Source: Citrus sinensis
Lineage: Eukaryota > Streptophyta > Magnoliopsida > Sapindales > Rutaceae
Direction of reading: 5' to 3'
DNA: 64,000 nucleotides
Assembly (NCBI RefSeq): GCF_022201045.2
Contig: NC_068556.1
Span: 1,652,001-1,716,000, forward strand
The notes below the pieces were generated by a model. That model was not told the origin of the DNA, did no database searches, and saw only the letters and a program-made list of their open reading frames with translations. A program made the translations under genes and the position numbers. The stretch's first letter is position 1; every line of letters starts with the position of its first letter. Below are positions 47,003 to 57,417 of this stretch, in pieces.

Positions 47003-48289
47003 AGCATCTTATAGTTTAATAATAAAGTCAGGCTGGCATTAGTAACACAGTCCTTAATCAATGTCAAATCGAGGGAAAAAAAAATTGGGAAGCATGGCAT
47101 TATCATATTTAACGCCTTGTGAATTCTTAAATGGATAACATTATTTTTTATTACTTTTTTTTGACGATGAGGATTTTGCATTACTTCTTTTGTTATCTTA
47201 TTAAAAAGAAATTAGAATACATCATTGTTCGGTTTACCGACCGCCTTCACTTTTAGTTGAAAATTTTTATTTTTTAAAATTAATTAACTTTTAACTTTGT
47301 AATTTTTTTTTGCGTATGACTCTCTCAACTTATTATATATTATGAATTGTACAATAAAAAAAAAATGTACAGTCAAAATAAAAGATCAAAGTATTGTAAA
47401 AACCTAAAAAAAAAAAAAATTCATTTAAAAGTGACATGCATTATGTACCAAACATGTTACTTCGGGGGTACACCTGGTCAATTATATCATACTTTTATAT
47501 GCATTTGGTTATCGCCTGTAATATTTAACGGAGGCCTTTGACTTCCCAATATGGGTTAAAATATTAACCGCCCTGCCGATACCGTACCCAACACGGGACC
47601 CATCTCTTGACAACCGGATCAACGGCTGAATGAAACTCCTCCGCGGCGCATAACTATCACCGTAAACCGTACGCACAGCACTGATGCTATTGTACAAAAT
47701 AGAGCTCGCACACCAGCGCACGCGCGCGCCCAATGAAAACTCACAACTCGCTGGCATTAATAGCTTAATTGTCTTCTTATCTAAAGTTTCAGACAAGCAA
47801 GGAAAGCACGAAAACTCAGCACCCCCCGACACTTTCGGTAAAATAGCTGCCCCTTACCAAATCGCAAGTCCCATCAACGCTCCAGATCGTTCCACGTCAA
47901 TAGGTACCCAATCCCCGGTATTTAAATCCACCATCCCATTTTTTTTTTAAATAAACCCCAACACCCACCCACGCCCACCTTCTCTCTGACCTCTTTCTGT
48001 CCTCCACACTAAAACGAAAGAAAAAGAATCTAGAAGCCTAAACTCACCTCAGCTTTGAGTCAAAACGACGCCGGTTAACTCACCGGCGTGTCTCTCTTCT
48101 CCACAGATCTAAACGGTATATTCAAAAGCTTCTCAGTTCTAGCGACCACCTAGTTAATGCTAATTAAGCACTCTTGAGCTTAATTAATCACTCAATCTCA
48201 ACTGTTTAAACGAACCAAACCATAACCGTTTTGATCTTTACTCAGTTGAAAAAAGAACTTGTTCAAGTTTCAAAGAATCAACGGTAGAG

Positions 48290-50227
48290 ATGTCGACGAG
48301 CACTATTCGAAAAGCGATCGGGGCCGTTAAGGACCAGACGAGCATAGGCTTAGCGAAAGTGGCGAGCAACCTGGCGCCGGAGCTGGAAGTCGCGATAGTC
48401 AAAGCCACGAGCCACGACGACGATCCGGCTGACGAGAAATACATTCGCGAGATCTTGAGCTTGACCTCGTATTCTCGCGGCTACGTGCACGCATGCATGA
48501 CGGCTGTGTCGAAGCGTCTGGGGAAGACGCGCGACTGGCTCGTGGCTATCAAGACGCTCATGCTGATTCACCGGCTCCTGAACGACGGCGATCCGGTGTT
48601 TCAAGAGGAGATCTTGTACGCGACGAGGAGAGGAACGCGGCTTTTGAACATGTCCGATTTCAGAGACGAGGCTCACTCGAGCTCGTGGGACCACTCTGCT
48701 TTTGTAAGAACTTATGCTATGTATTTAGATCAGAGACTTGAATTGATTTTGTTTGATAAAAAGAGTGGCTCTAAGTCTGGTTCTAGTCATAATAATGGAT
48801 TTGGATCTAGAGATAGGGATGATTTTCGATCACCGCCACCTAGACCTTCTGAGTATAATTATGGGGACTCTAGAATTGATACTGGTTACGGGAATTATGG
48901 GATGACGAGGAGATCTAGATCTTATGGTGATGTGAGTGAGGCTGCAGGTGGGCGGGAGGAGAAAAGAGTGGTGACTCCGTTGAGGGAAATGAAGCCGGAG
49001 AGGATATTTGGGAAAATGGGGCATTTGCAGAGACTCTTGGATCGGTTCTTGTCGTGTAGACCTACTGGTTTGGCTAAGAATAATAGGATTGTGTTGATTG
49101 CGCTGTATCCGATGGTTAAGGAGAGTTTTCAGATTTATGCTGATATTTGTGAGGTTTTAGCTGTGTTACTTGATAAATTTTTTGATATGGAGTATACGGA
49201 TTGTGTTAAGGCCTTTGATGCATATACGAGTTCTGCGAAGCAAATTGACGAGCTGATTGCATTTTATAATTGGTGTAAGGATACTGGTGTGATGAGATCC
49301 TCTGAGTATCCTGATGTTCAGAGGATTACAAGCAAGTTGTTAGAGACTTTGGAGGAGTTTGTGAGGGATAGAGCCAAGAGGCCCAAGAGTCCGGAGAGGA
49401 AAGAAATTGAGGCCCCTCCTGTTCAGGAGCCGGTACAAGATATGAATGAGATAAAGGCATTGCCTCCTCCAGAGGATCACACTCCTCCCCCTCCACCAGA
49501 ACCTGAGCCTGAGCCTGAGCCTCAGAAGCCGCAAGTGACTGAAGATTTGGTGAACTTGAGGGATGATGGGATTACAGCAGATGATCAAGGGAACAAGTTT
49601 GCCTTGGCTTTGTTTAATGGCCCCGCAGCTAATAATGGCAATGGATCATGGGAAGCATTCCCATCAAATGGGGAGCCTCAGGTGACTTCAGCCTGGCAGA
49701 ACCCGGCCGCTGAGCCTGGTAAGGAAGATTGGGAATTGGCATTGGTTGAGACAGCCAGTCATTTGTCACATCAGAAAGCAGCATTGGGCGGCGGCCTTGA
49801 TCCTTTGCTGTTGACTGGCATGTACGAACAGGGAATGGTGAGGCAACATGTGAGCACTACCCAATTGAGCGGTGGAAGTGCAAGTAGTGTTGCACTGCCG
49901 GGGACAGGGAAAACACCGGTTTTAGCTCTCCCGGCTCCAGATGGGACAGTCCAGGCAGTGAATCAGGACCCATTTGCAGCATCGTTGAGCATTCCACCTC
50001 CTTCGTATGTGCAAATGGCTGAAATGGAGAAGAAACAGGTTTTGCTAGTGCACGAACAGCAAGTATGGCAGCAATACTCTAGAGAAGGAATGCAAGGCCA
50101 AGCTAGTTTGGCCAAGATCACTGGCACTGGATACTACAATGCAGGTCCTATGCCCATGATGCCATATGGAATGCCACCAGTCAATGGGATGGGACCACCG
50201 GCAGGGTATCACTACACTCCCTACTGA
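48290..50227 (+). CDS. CAP1: ANTH-domain clathrin assembly protein (At4g32285 type)
   Basis: A single exon of 645 residues. Residues about 1-150 and 230-350 make up the ANTH fold. It starts STIRKAIGAVKDQTSIGLAK, with lysines placed as in the PIP2-binding face of CALM/AP180, then YSRGYVHACMTAVSKRLGKT and DWLVAIKTLMLIHRLLNDGD. A Ser/Gly/Arg-rich loop (SGSKSGSSHNNGFGSRDRDD) interrupts it, as in the plant subgroup. The C-terminal half is disordered, with PPPPPEPEPEPEPEPQKPQ, a DPF motif (NQDPFAAS) of the kind that binds AP-2 appendages, and a Gly/Met/Pro-rich end (MPMMPYGMPPVNGMG). The protein should link PIP2-containing membrane to clathrin and AP-2 during endocytosis. UniProt calls the Arabidopsis match CAP1. 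The first 400 bases are clearly richer in GC than the rest. Confidence 0.95.
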   Translation: MSTSTIRKAIGAVKDQTSIGLAKVASNLAPELEVAIVKATSHDDDPADEKYIREILSLTSYSRGYVHACMTAVSKRLGKTRDWLVAIKTLMLIHRLLNDGDPVFQEEILYATRRGTRLLNMSDFRDEAHSSSWDHSAFVRTYAMYLDQRLELILFDKKSGSKSGSSHNNGFGSRDRDDFRSPPPRPSEYNYGDSRIDTGYGNYGMTRRSRSYGDVSEAAGGREEKRVVTPLREMKPERIFGKMGHLQRLLDRFLSCRPTGLAKNNRIVLIALYPMVKESFQIYADICEVLAVLLDKFFDMEYTDCVKAFDAYTSSAKQIDELIAFYNWCKDTGVMRSSEYPDVQRITSKLLETLEEFVRDRAKRPKSPERKEIEAPPVQEPVQDMNEIKALPPPEDHTPPPPPEPEPEPEPQKPQVTEDLVNLRDDGITADDQGNKFALALFNGPAANNGNGSWEAFPSNGEPQVTSAWQNPAAEPGKEDWELALVETASHLSHQKAALGGGLDPLLLTGMYEQGMVRQHVSTTQLSGGSASSVALPGTGKTPVLALPAPDGTVQAVNQDPFAASLSIPPPSYVQMAEMEKKQVLLVHEQQVWQQYSREGMQGQASLAKITGTGYYNAGPMPMMPYGMPPVNGMGPPAGYHYTPY

Positions 50228-50724
50228 TTTTTCTCTTTGTTTATCTTTGTATTTTGAGTTAATGATTTCTTTTATTATATGATATGACGTTTAACTTGCA
50301 ATTTGTGCATGATTCATGAAAATGGGGGTAAGAGAGAAGGGGAGTCTGCTCATGAGATTAATGACTGGGGATTTTGATTCTGGGAGATTTGTAATCCACT
50401 TGTGATGTCTCTTGTGCTTTGTAATATTAGATTTTTTTTTTTTGTTTGGGACTTCTCTACATTTATCTGATTATTGTTTTAAAACGGGAAACTAGTTTGA
50501 ATTTTGATAGTAACATCAATTCCATAGCATTGATGAGGATGTGTTTCATATTTTCTTTAGTGGTATTCATTTTGCACCATAGCCGGTGATGGCTTCTGCA
50601 ACATTGCCTGCCTTTAAAGTTTGATTTTTGCCGTTTCTTGTCATGTCCCATTGCTTCTAGAAAGAAAGAGTAATCCTTCTAATATTGTAAATTATGGTCA
50701 AAGGTTGTATCTTTTATTAGGTTG

Positions 50725-50762
<38 letters not shown>
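50725..50762. repeat. (TA)n microsatellite followed by short (CA)n
   Basis: About 18 TA units, then ACACGTGCACACACACAC. A compound dinucleotide repeat. Confidence 0.95.
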
Positions 50763-50766
<4 letters not shown>

Positions 50767-52489
50767 GTGCACACACACACCCACACCCACGATGAACCAA
50801 TAATCTATTGATTTAGGTGACGCGCTTGACCTGGCACGATGGATTAGTTGGACTCGTGAAAAATTGTGTCTGACTAGGTGCGCTACTAATCCATTTTAAA
50901 TCCAAATTTGGATAGAAAACTGAAAATAGTCTTTTGTGTAGGAGATAATTTGACATTAGAGGGGAAAAACAGACCTGGTTAGTTAAAACCACAAGGCAAC
51001 GAAGACAAAATATTTTAATTGATGATATAAAGAGTCTTCTTGAGTTGGATGACTTAAATCTTAAATATCCATTAATGCCAACGCCGAAAAAAAGTAGAAA
51101 TTTATTCTAATTTAGATACAAAACTCCAAATGAACAGGAGAAATGACCGAAAATGACTTTATATCTCTTATAATCATTGGATTATATATCCTAATTAAAC
51201 CAAAATCCAAATTAGAAGTCTTAGCTTGTGGATCCCAGCTGAATATATAAATATAAAGACAATAACTTTTAGCCAAAACTTCAGGATTAGCCACTCAAGA
51301 ACAACAAGAAGAACAAACTCTGAAGTGACTGCAAGTTGTTTTTCTCAAAGTGGGCAGCAGATGCCTCTTTTTATTCAGAGTAATTTATCATGGAATTGGA
51401 GACACCTTGGGTCGATTATTATTATTTTTTTTTTAAAAAAAGAAAAAGGCACCGCTGAGATGCTTTCTGTTGCCACGGTGTTTTCATGGTGGCCGTTTAT
51501 TATTACTGTTTTAGTTAAGTCCTCTACAGGTCTACTCTACTTTTGATTCTTCATATAATTTGCTGCTCTTATTTATCACTGAAAATGAAAATACGTGAGT
51601 ATTTTCATTTGACGTGGAAAAAATTAGTGGTCTTGATCAGCTCAAGTTTCACGATTGGCAATGAATCAATTTTATGATCCAGCTGTTTTCAGCTCGGATG
51701 AAAAGAAATTTATTGTCTTGTTTTGGTGACGGTTGAAAGCAACCATCCATAGAACAAGGTCCACGTGATCTCTCGGTCAACCCCATCAAAGCATTTTCAG
51801 TCGTCAATCGGTTCCATCCATCAGGGACAAGCACAAGCTTCCTCCTTGCATCGGCTCTAAAAACATACGCGGCTTGCAAGTTTTTTCTTGTTGAATATGG
51901 GGACTGGAGCTGATGGTAAATTCCCCACGGGCCTACAAGATTTCTTTGAGAAATTAGAAAGCGGAAACATATGCTATTCTGTGGCCACATTCGAAAATAA
52001 AGGCATCACCATCATCACCATTCAGTGGCCATTTGTTTTTTTTTTTTTTTTTTTCATTTGTGCCTTTTACTTTAATGGTCTCATTATGTTGAATCATTTC
52101 ATTGCCACTCAGCATACATTCGTTCGCCTTTTCAACGGAATCTGAGGCTGTCTCAATTATTTGGATAATGAAACTTCTGGGAATCTGAGTGGTGTTTTTT
52201 TTTTTTAAATAGATATAAAGTTTGCTCGTTTGTGAACTGTATAATGCAAAATACCAGCCTGGAAATGTATATTTTAATTTTATTACGGGCCACCGACGCT
52301 TCTCCCTCCCCATCTTGTAAATTGGTCAATATTTTAATTATCACATCACCTTTGCCATTTGGTAATGTCACAGTCGATATATTTATACCCCAAAAACTTT
52401 GCTTCTTAGGACCAAAAAGAAATATTACTTTTTACACTATTTCCACGAGTGCACATAAATGATATTTGAACTTCTTCTCACGTGTATGC

Positions 52490-52513
52490 GGGGGGGGGGG
52501 GGGGGGGGGGGGG
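52490..52513 (+). repeat. Homopolymer of 24 G
   Basis: A continuous run of 24 guanines in otherwise AT-rich sequence. Such a run can form G-quadruplex structures and is also a common site of sequencing or assembly error, so its exact length is uncertain. Confidence 0.85.
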
Positions 52514-53630
52514 AAGCGGGTTTCAGGTGCTTCCCATTTTTTATTCGTATGTGCTTAAGGTGAAAACTCTGAATCACATGATTCTAATGTATGCTTTCAA
52601 CTGAAGAAACATTAATAAAGCTAGTCGACGAAGACTTGTACCAAAGACAATGGTTGAGAACTAGGGGAATTAAATGCAAATTAATGGTAATAAATGTCAG
52701 TCGAACTCATTTGAGAGGTCAACTTGATATCGTGGGGGGCCGAGGGCAGGTCACCTGTCGCACCAATCCTCGTGCAGTTGGCGACTCGTTTTCAATCAAA
52801 CTTTCAAATTGCTTTCATTTACTCCGAGGCCCAAAATCAAAATTGTATAGATGCGGTCCAATTTTGCACGCAAACCGTTTAATACTTGGGCCCAGATTGA
52901 TCGACAAATCGCAGCAGATTGACCCACAAGTTCAGAAGCTCGCTTAGCAAATTACAATTTACGACAAGCGACCCATAACAATACTTGGGCCTACTTAATA
53001 ATCAAAGGTTTTGTAGCCCATATTTACGCGGCCCGTGATGCACGAATATTTTAACCCGTCGGGGTCTCCATCTATGTATAAAATAATCAGAGCTTTTAAA
53101 TGATAAGAAGAGAAAAGATGTGCGGGGGAAATAAAAATGGACATGGATGATTAAAGCAGGACCAACTTGGCCAATTATTAAATGAGAAAATTCAAGACTC
53201 TTTGCTAAAAAGGCTAAGCCACCACCTACTCTGACCAGCAAAAATATTACGTGTTTCGAATTTTAGTATTCACTTTTTATATAATTAATGGAATTGATGG
53301 GTAGGTAGACACTAGATATTGCTGGCTCGGACGGGCTCACCACTCACGAGTCACCGGTCGGTAGTCAACTGACCAGACCAAATCAGCAATGAACACCTTT
53401 ACTCTGACAACAGAACTGAACTGATATTAAAAAATTAAAATCAGACTCGTCAATTGGTGTTTTGACCTTTTCAGTTTGACCACGCCTTGATTTAATTAAT
53501 ATTCAGAATTCATAAAGTCAAGTCTGGTGATGTATTATTGTATAGATTACTAACGCACCCAATGCATGCACCACACCTGTCCTGCGTATGGAGAAAAAGC
53601 ATGCAATTGTTTTTGTTTGGTAGCTAGCTA

Positions 53631-53699
53631 ACCAATCAGGAGCTGGCTAAGTTGGATCTGTATGTTACAGAATCTGTAACTTAGCCAGCTCCTATTGGT
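53631..53699. repeat. Foldback hairpin with 22-bp arms
   Basis: The left arm ACCAATCAGGAGCTGGCTAAGTT pairs with the right arm AACTTAGCCAGCTCCTATTGGT, with a single bulge. The loop is about 24 nt and itself contains CTGTA/TACAG pairing. It is either a tiny MITE or, if transcribed, a small-RNA-like hairpin. Confidence 0.7.
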
Positions 53700-54645
53700 A
53701 CAGAGCATACGATGATAATTTAAAATGCACAGTTTTCAAATATGAGAAGTCGAAGTCAAACTCAAGCGAACCTCCAGCTCCGTGCATGTGGCTTTTACTG
53801 ATGTAAAATTGACAGTGATATTGAATATACAAACAAATATGTGATGTGTGTGTAATCCGACAAATAATAAAAAAAAGAAGCACACCCTCGGCTATGTTTG
53901 ATTGATACCCACCAGTGGCTTCAATAGAATTCCCAGGCTTGTTCGGTTTCAGTCACGAACCCCTTATGATTGATCGTCGATCAGGTAACCTGCACATGTA
54001 TGTGCACACGTGGACGTCAATAAATGGATCATAATTTGATGCGACGTGTGATGGATACCACACAATGCAGCAATAAAACTGGGCTCTGACTTTGATGAGT
54101 GGTCGCTCTTTCCAATTCGAGTCATTTTCAATCCTTCAATATATCCCCTTCATTTCTCTATTTCCTCTCCTTTTCTTTTCTTTCTTTTTTTTTTTTTTTT
54201 CCAAGTCTTAAAATGTGAAAAACAAACGGGACTTAATCTTGATGGTCTGCATACTTTATCATCTAAATTGATTGAGAAATGCATCATAAGAAGCACCGCA
54301 AAAACTGGAGCCTAGTCTTGATTTGTTAAAGTTAAAGCCAAATCTAAAAATTCACTTCAAAAGAAATGAAAAAATAATAAGTACTCCCACACGTAGAGAA
54401 AAACTTAAATCCTCGACTCCAAAATAAAGATAGGAGGTATTCAATAATTTCATATTTACTAATATGGGTTCATAACCTATTTAATAATTTTAAAAAAAAA
54501 CTATATCACTTGCTGAGAAAATATAAAAAATACAGGGACCTCAACGATAATCCCCTTTCAACAATTAACAGAATGAGATACGACAAAGCCACTGGGTTTT
54601 GTATCCCAGCACTTCCATTTAACTTTCCCTTAAAAGAAGGTAAAT

Positions 54646-55785
54646 TTACAACAATGCCATCCTTGAACCCTCATCCTGATCCTTGAAAATGAAATCATTT
54701 GCTATACTCAACAACCGTTGAATCGAGCCCCTAGAAAACTTCCTGGCAAACAAAAATGGGTGATGCCGCTCCCTCAAGGTCGAATCAGAGCCGTTGGTTC
54801 CATCATCACCGTACCTCGGCCTACCATTCCTCAGCCTCATTATCAACTCCGGCCCCACATCGGACTCCTGGTACTCGCGCGGGTGACCGTCTATGTTCAC
54901 ACTCCAGTCCACGTGGGTGAGCGTGGCGGGCACACACCCTCTGGGGTCTCGCATGTGCAGAAGGGTAGGAAAGTAATTCTCCTCCGGGTAACAACTGCCC
55001 CTGCGCTCGTACTCGCACGGTTTATCGAACTTGTCCCAAATCCTCCTGTCGCTAACGACAAGCCTCGCGTGCTTACGTGTCAAGACCCAGAACTGGGACC
55101 CAATCCTAAAATCCTCCAACTTCACTTCCGGTAACATGGCGTTGTCCCCACGCGCTGCCCATCTGTCGTACTGTCCAGGCTCGTCCTTGAGAACCTCAAC
55201 GAAACTCTTCTCGGAATTTACCAGCGTTCTGTACGTGAAGTCGAACGGATGAATGGGGATGCAAGACGGAGATAGAAGGGCAAACATGTAATTACCGGGA
55301 TCGCGGAGGAGAGCGTGGGCGAGAAGCCGACGCGCGGCGGAACTGAGAGTCGGGGTGAAACGGAGGGTTGGTTTAGAGGGAATGACGCGGCGGGAAAACA
55401 CGCCTGAAAACGGCGGGTCGTATTTGAAAGTGGGGTCCGCATGGACGTAAATGTTGTAAAGATTCGTATTACTTCGGTTGAAGTAAAGCTGCCAAAGTGG
55501 CGCCAAAGGAAGAGGGGTAGTGGTAAGGAACAAGAATGCCACTTTCTTAGTCCCCGTGGGGGTATTCTTCGTACGCGCTGCTGCGAGTGGAAGCAATGAC
55601 CCATCGTCCTTCGGAATTCGTATCGGCGGTGGGGGTTTCGGTTTCCGGGATAAAAGGGTTTCACCGGCGGCGCGAGTGGTGGTCTTAGCGGTGGTGGCGG
55701 CGGGGCTGTTAATTGTGAAGATGATGGCAAAAGGTAAGCAAAGAAGTAAAGCACAAAACAAAGAGAGCGGGGATGGCGACAGCAT
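54646..55785 (-). CDS. Core-2/I-branching-type glycosyltransferase, GT14 family (At4g32290 type)
   Basis: A single exon of 379 residues. An N-terminal hydrophobic segment (PLSLFCALLLCLPFAIIFTI, residues about 5-25) reads as the anchor of a type II Golgi protein, followed by a basic Thr/Pro-rich stem. The catalytic part shows the plant GT14 (Branch/DUF266) landmarks: VAFLFLTTTPLPLAPLWQLY, YNIYVHADPTFKYDPPFSG, FALLSPSCIPIHPFDFTY, then GSQFWVLTRKHARLVV, CYPEENYFPTLLHM and LTHVDWSVNIDGHPREY. The C-terminal FLFARKFSRGSIQRLL is also typical. Members of this family transfer sugars in the Golgi; some act on arabinogalactan proteins. The donor and acceptor for this subgroup are not known to me. The start is supported by the anchor directly after the first Met. 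Confidence 0.92.
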   Translation of the reverse strand: MLSPSPLSLFCALLLCLPFAIIFTINSPAATTAKTTTRAAGETLLSRKPKPPPPIRIPKDDGSLLPLAAARTKNTPTGTKKVAFLFLTTTPLPLAPLWQLYFNRSNTNLYNIYVHADPTFKYDPPFSGVFSRRVIPSKPTLRFTPTLSSAARRLLAHALLRDPGNYMFALLSPSCIPIHPFDFTYRTLVNSEKSFVEVLKDEPGQYDRWAARGDNAMLPEVKLEDFRIGSQFWVLTRKHARLVVSDRRIWDKFDKPCEYERRGSCYPEENYFPTLLHMRDPRGCVPATLTHVDWSVNIDGHPREYQESDVGPELIMRLRNGRPRYGDDGTNGSDSTLRERHHPFLFARKFSRGSIQRLLSIANDFIFKDQDEGSRMALL

Positions 55786-55961
55786 TTTCTTTTGCTTTTT
55801 TTTTATATTAAATTTTATCTGTTGAGTACGGCGAGAAAGTGCTAGAGATAGAATCTAAGATATGAATTTTATTGATTTACAGCGAGAGAAAGCAAGTGGG
55901 ATTTGGTGATTTTTGGTTTCCATCTTGTGTAATAGAATTTTGATTTACAAATTTAAAATGT

Positions 55962-55964
55962 TAC

Positions 55965-56000
<36 letters not shown>

Positions 56001-56010
56001 TATATATAAT
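55962..56010. repeat. Compound (TA)n(GA)n(TA)n microsatellite
   Basis: TATATATATA, then about 13 GA units, then TATATATA, roughly 180-220 bp upstream of the GT14 start codon. GA tracts near promoters bind BPC-type factors in plants; activity here is inferred. Confidence 0.9.
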
Positions 56011-56660
56011 TAATTATAGAAATAATGTACAGGCATGAGAGTTGTCACTTAGTAATATACTAATATCGTAAGGTTTTGAGATAGAGATGAACCACAGCCG
56101 TTGGATTGAGGCTTGATGGTCTGTGTGTAATTGAGATCATCAAAAAAGAGATTGCTGTTGTGGGATAGATATGAGAGTTACAAGTGTAATGCATTCAAAC
56201 AGTAGGGCTTTAGAGAATTAGCACTTTATACTGTTTTGTTATGAGTTTTAGGATTTACAATGTGAAGGGCTCACATGTACTTTCGTGTACATGCAAACTC
56301 AACGATACTTAACTGAACAATATATGTTTTTCTTGCCACCATGTATTTGCTAATCACGTTGCGTATTTTAAAACGTGAATTATTTTAGGTTAAATGATGT
56401 TCTTTAAGCATAGTTATTATTATTATTATTATTCTAAACAATTATGTGTCATCTCTAATTTCTAACTATATTTTCACATTGTCTTATAACATCTTACTGT
56501 AACAACAGTGTCCGAAATGATCAGATTGTATTGTACACCTATTTCACGGTTCTGTTAGCTAGTGGCAACGGCAGTACTCATAAATCCAAACGCCCTTACC
56601 GTCCTCAACGAATCCAATTATGCATGCGACTTTTTGCAAATGTGAATATGTGAATGAGAA

Positions 56661-57180
56661 TAGGGATGGCGAAATCTGAATTTGGATTCGGATTCGGATG
56701 TAAATAATATCTACATCTGTACTATGGTTTTAGGATCTGGATGCGGGTGATATCTATACGAATTATGGATATTTTAAGTATGTGGATTTGCACAATTAAA
56801 ATATTTATTTATAAATTTACAATATTTTACCTATTTAAAAGATTTTAAAAAAATCATCCAATACTAAACAAATCTAAAATAATTATTAATAACATTCTCA
56901 GTTAATAAAACCACAAATGAAAAATCTAAAAAAATATAAAATATTGAACAAATCTAAAATAATGCTTATGGGTACTTGAGTGTATTCTAACGCTTATCGC
57001 AATGTATTTTTAGTTTAGGGTTTGTGTTGTTTTATATATATTCTATTTTTTTTATTTAAAAAAATGTGTGGATCTAGATATCCAATTTTCTCGACAAAAG
57101 TGCATCCAATTTTGTGAGGATACTTAATTTGTACTTTCGGATCCACATTTTTTGGTTTGTGGATTCTCTTGCCCTCCCTA
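56661..57180. mobile_element. Non-autonomous hAT element with target duplication
   Basis: It starts TAGGGATGGCGA and ends TTGCCCTCCCTA, which are inverted copies with a few changes. It is flanked by AATGAGAA (56653-56660) and AATAAGAA (57181-57188), an 8-bp target duplication with one mismatch, the size used by hAT transposases. The interior (GGATTCGGATTCGGATG and its inverted kin) codes for nothing. Length is 520 bp. Confidence 0.85.
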
Positions 57181-57417
57181 AATAAGAATGCATGACAGTA
57201 GGAATAATTAAGTTAGAGTCCTTTTTTTTATATAATGGTTATAATCTATAAATATATTCTAATACGAGATCAGCTAGAGCTATACATTTATGTTATACCT
57301 TAAAGTTTACCAAGACCAGTTTAGAAATCTACTCCTACTAATGATATTAAGCTGTGTTAAATTGATTGAACCTTATTCAAAGTACACATCTTCGACATAT
57401 GTATTTTGAATGTTTCA

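Larger units (their letters stand above)
45437..48289. other. Interval between the receptor gene and the clathrin-assembly gene
   Basis: It holds a tRNA-like gene, a MITE, short ATT/ATA microsatellites (45679-45693 and 45983-46007) and the CAP1-like promoter. Nothing resembling the missing receptor kinase domain is present on either strand. A TATA-like GTATTTAAATCC at 47919-47930, about 360 bp before the ATG at 48290, and a pyrimidine-rich leader (47950-48000) are plausible promoter parts. Confidence 0.55.
50228..54645. other. Intergenic region between the clathrin-assembly and GT14 genes
   Basis: The first few hundred bases are the 3' UTR of the clathrin-assembly gene. The rest has a TA microsatellite (50725-50762) with a following CA stretch, a run of 24 G (52490-52513), a foldback (53631-53699) and AT-rich filler. 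Many short open frames occur on both strands, but none shows a domain or a homologue I recognise. The final 100-150 bases would be the 3' UTR of the minus-strand GT14 gene. Confidence 0.55.

Noticed and set aside
48350-49588. Minus-strand frames of 64-114 residues opposite the clathrin-assembly gene
   Set aside because: Arg-rich shadow frames of a long intronless gene; the plus-strand protein has clear ANTH homology.
54718-55754. Other frames of 100-178 residues over the GT14 gene
   Set aside because: Shadow frames; the 379-residue frame carries all GT14 landmarks.
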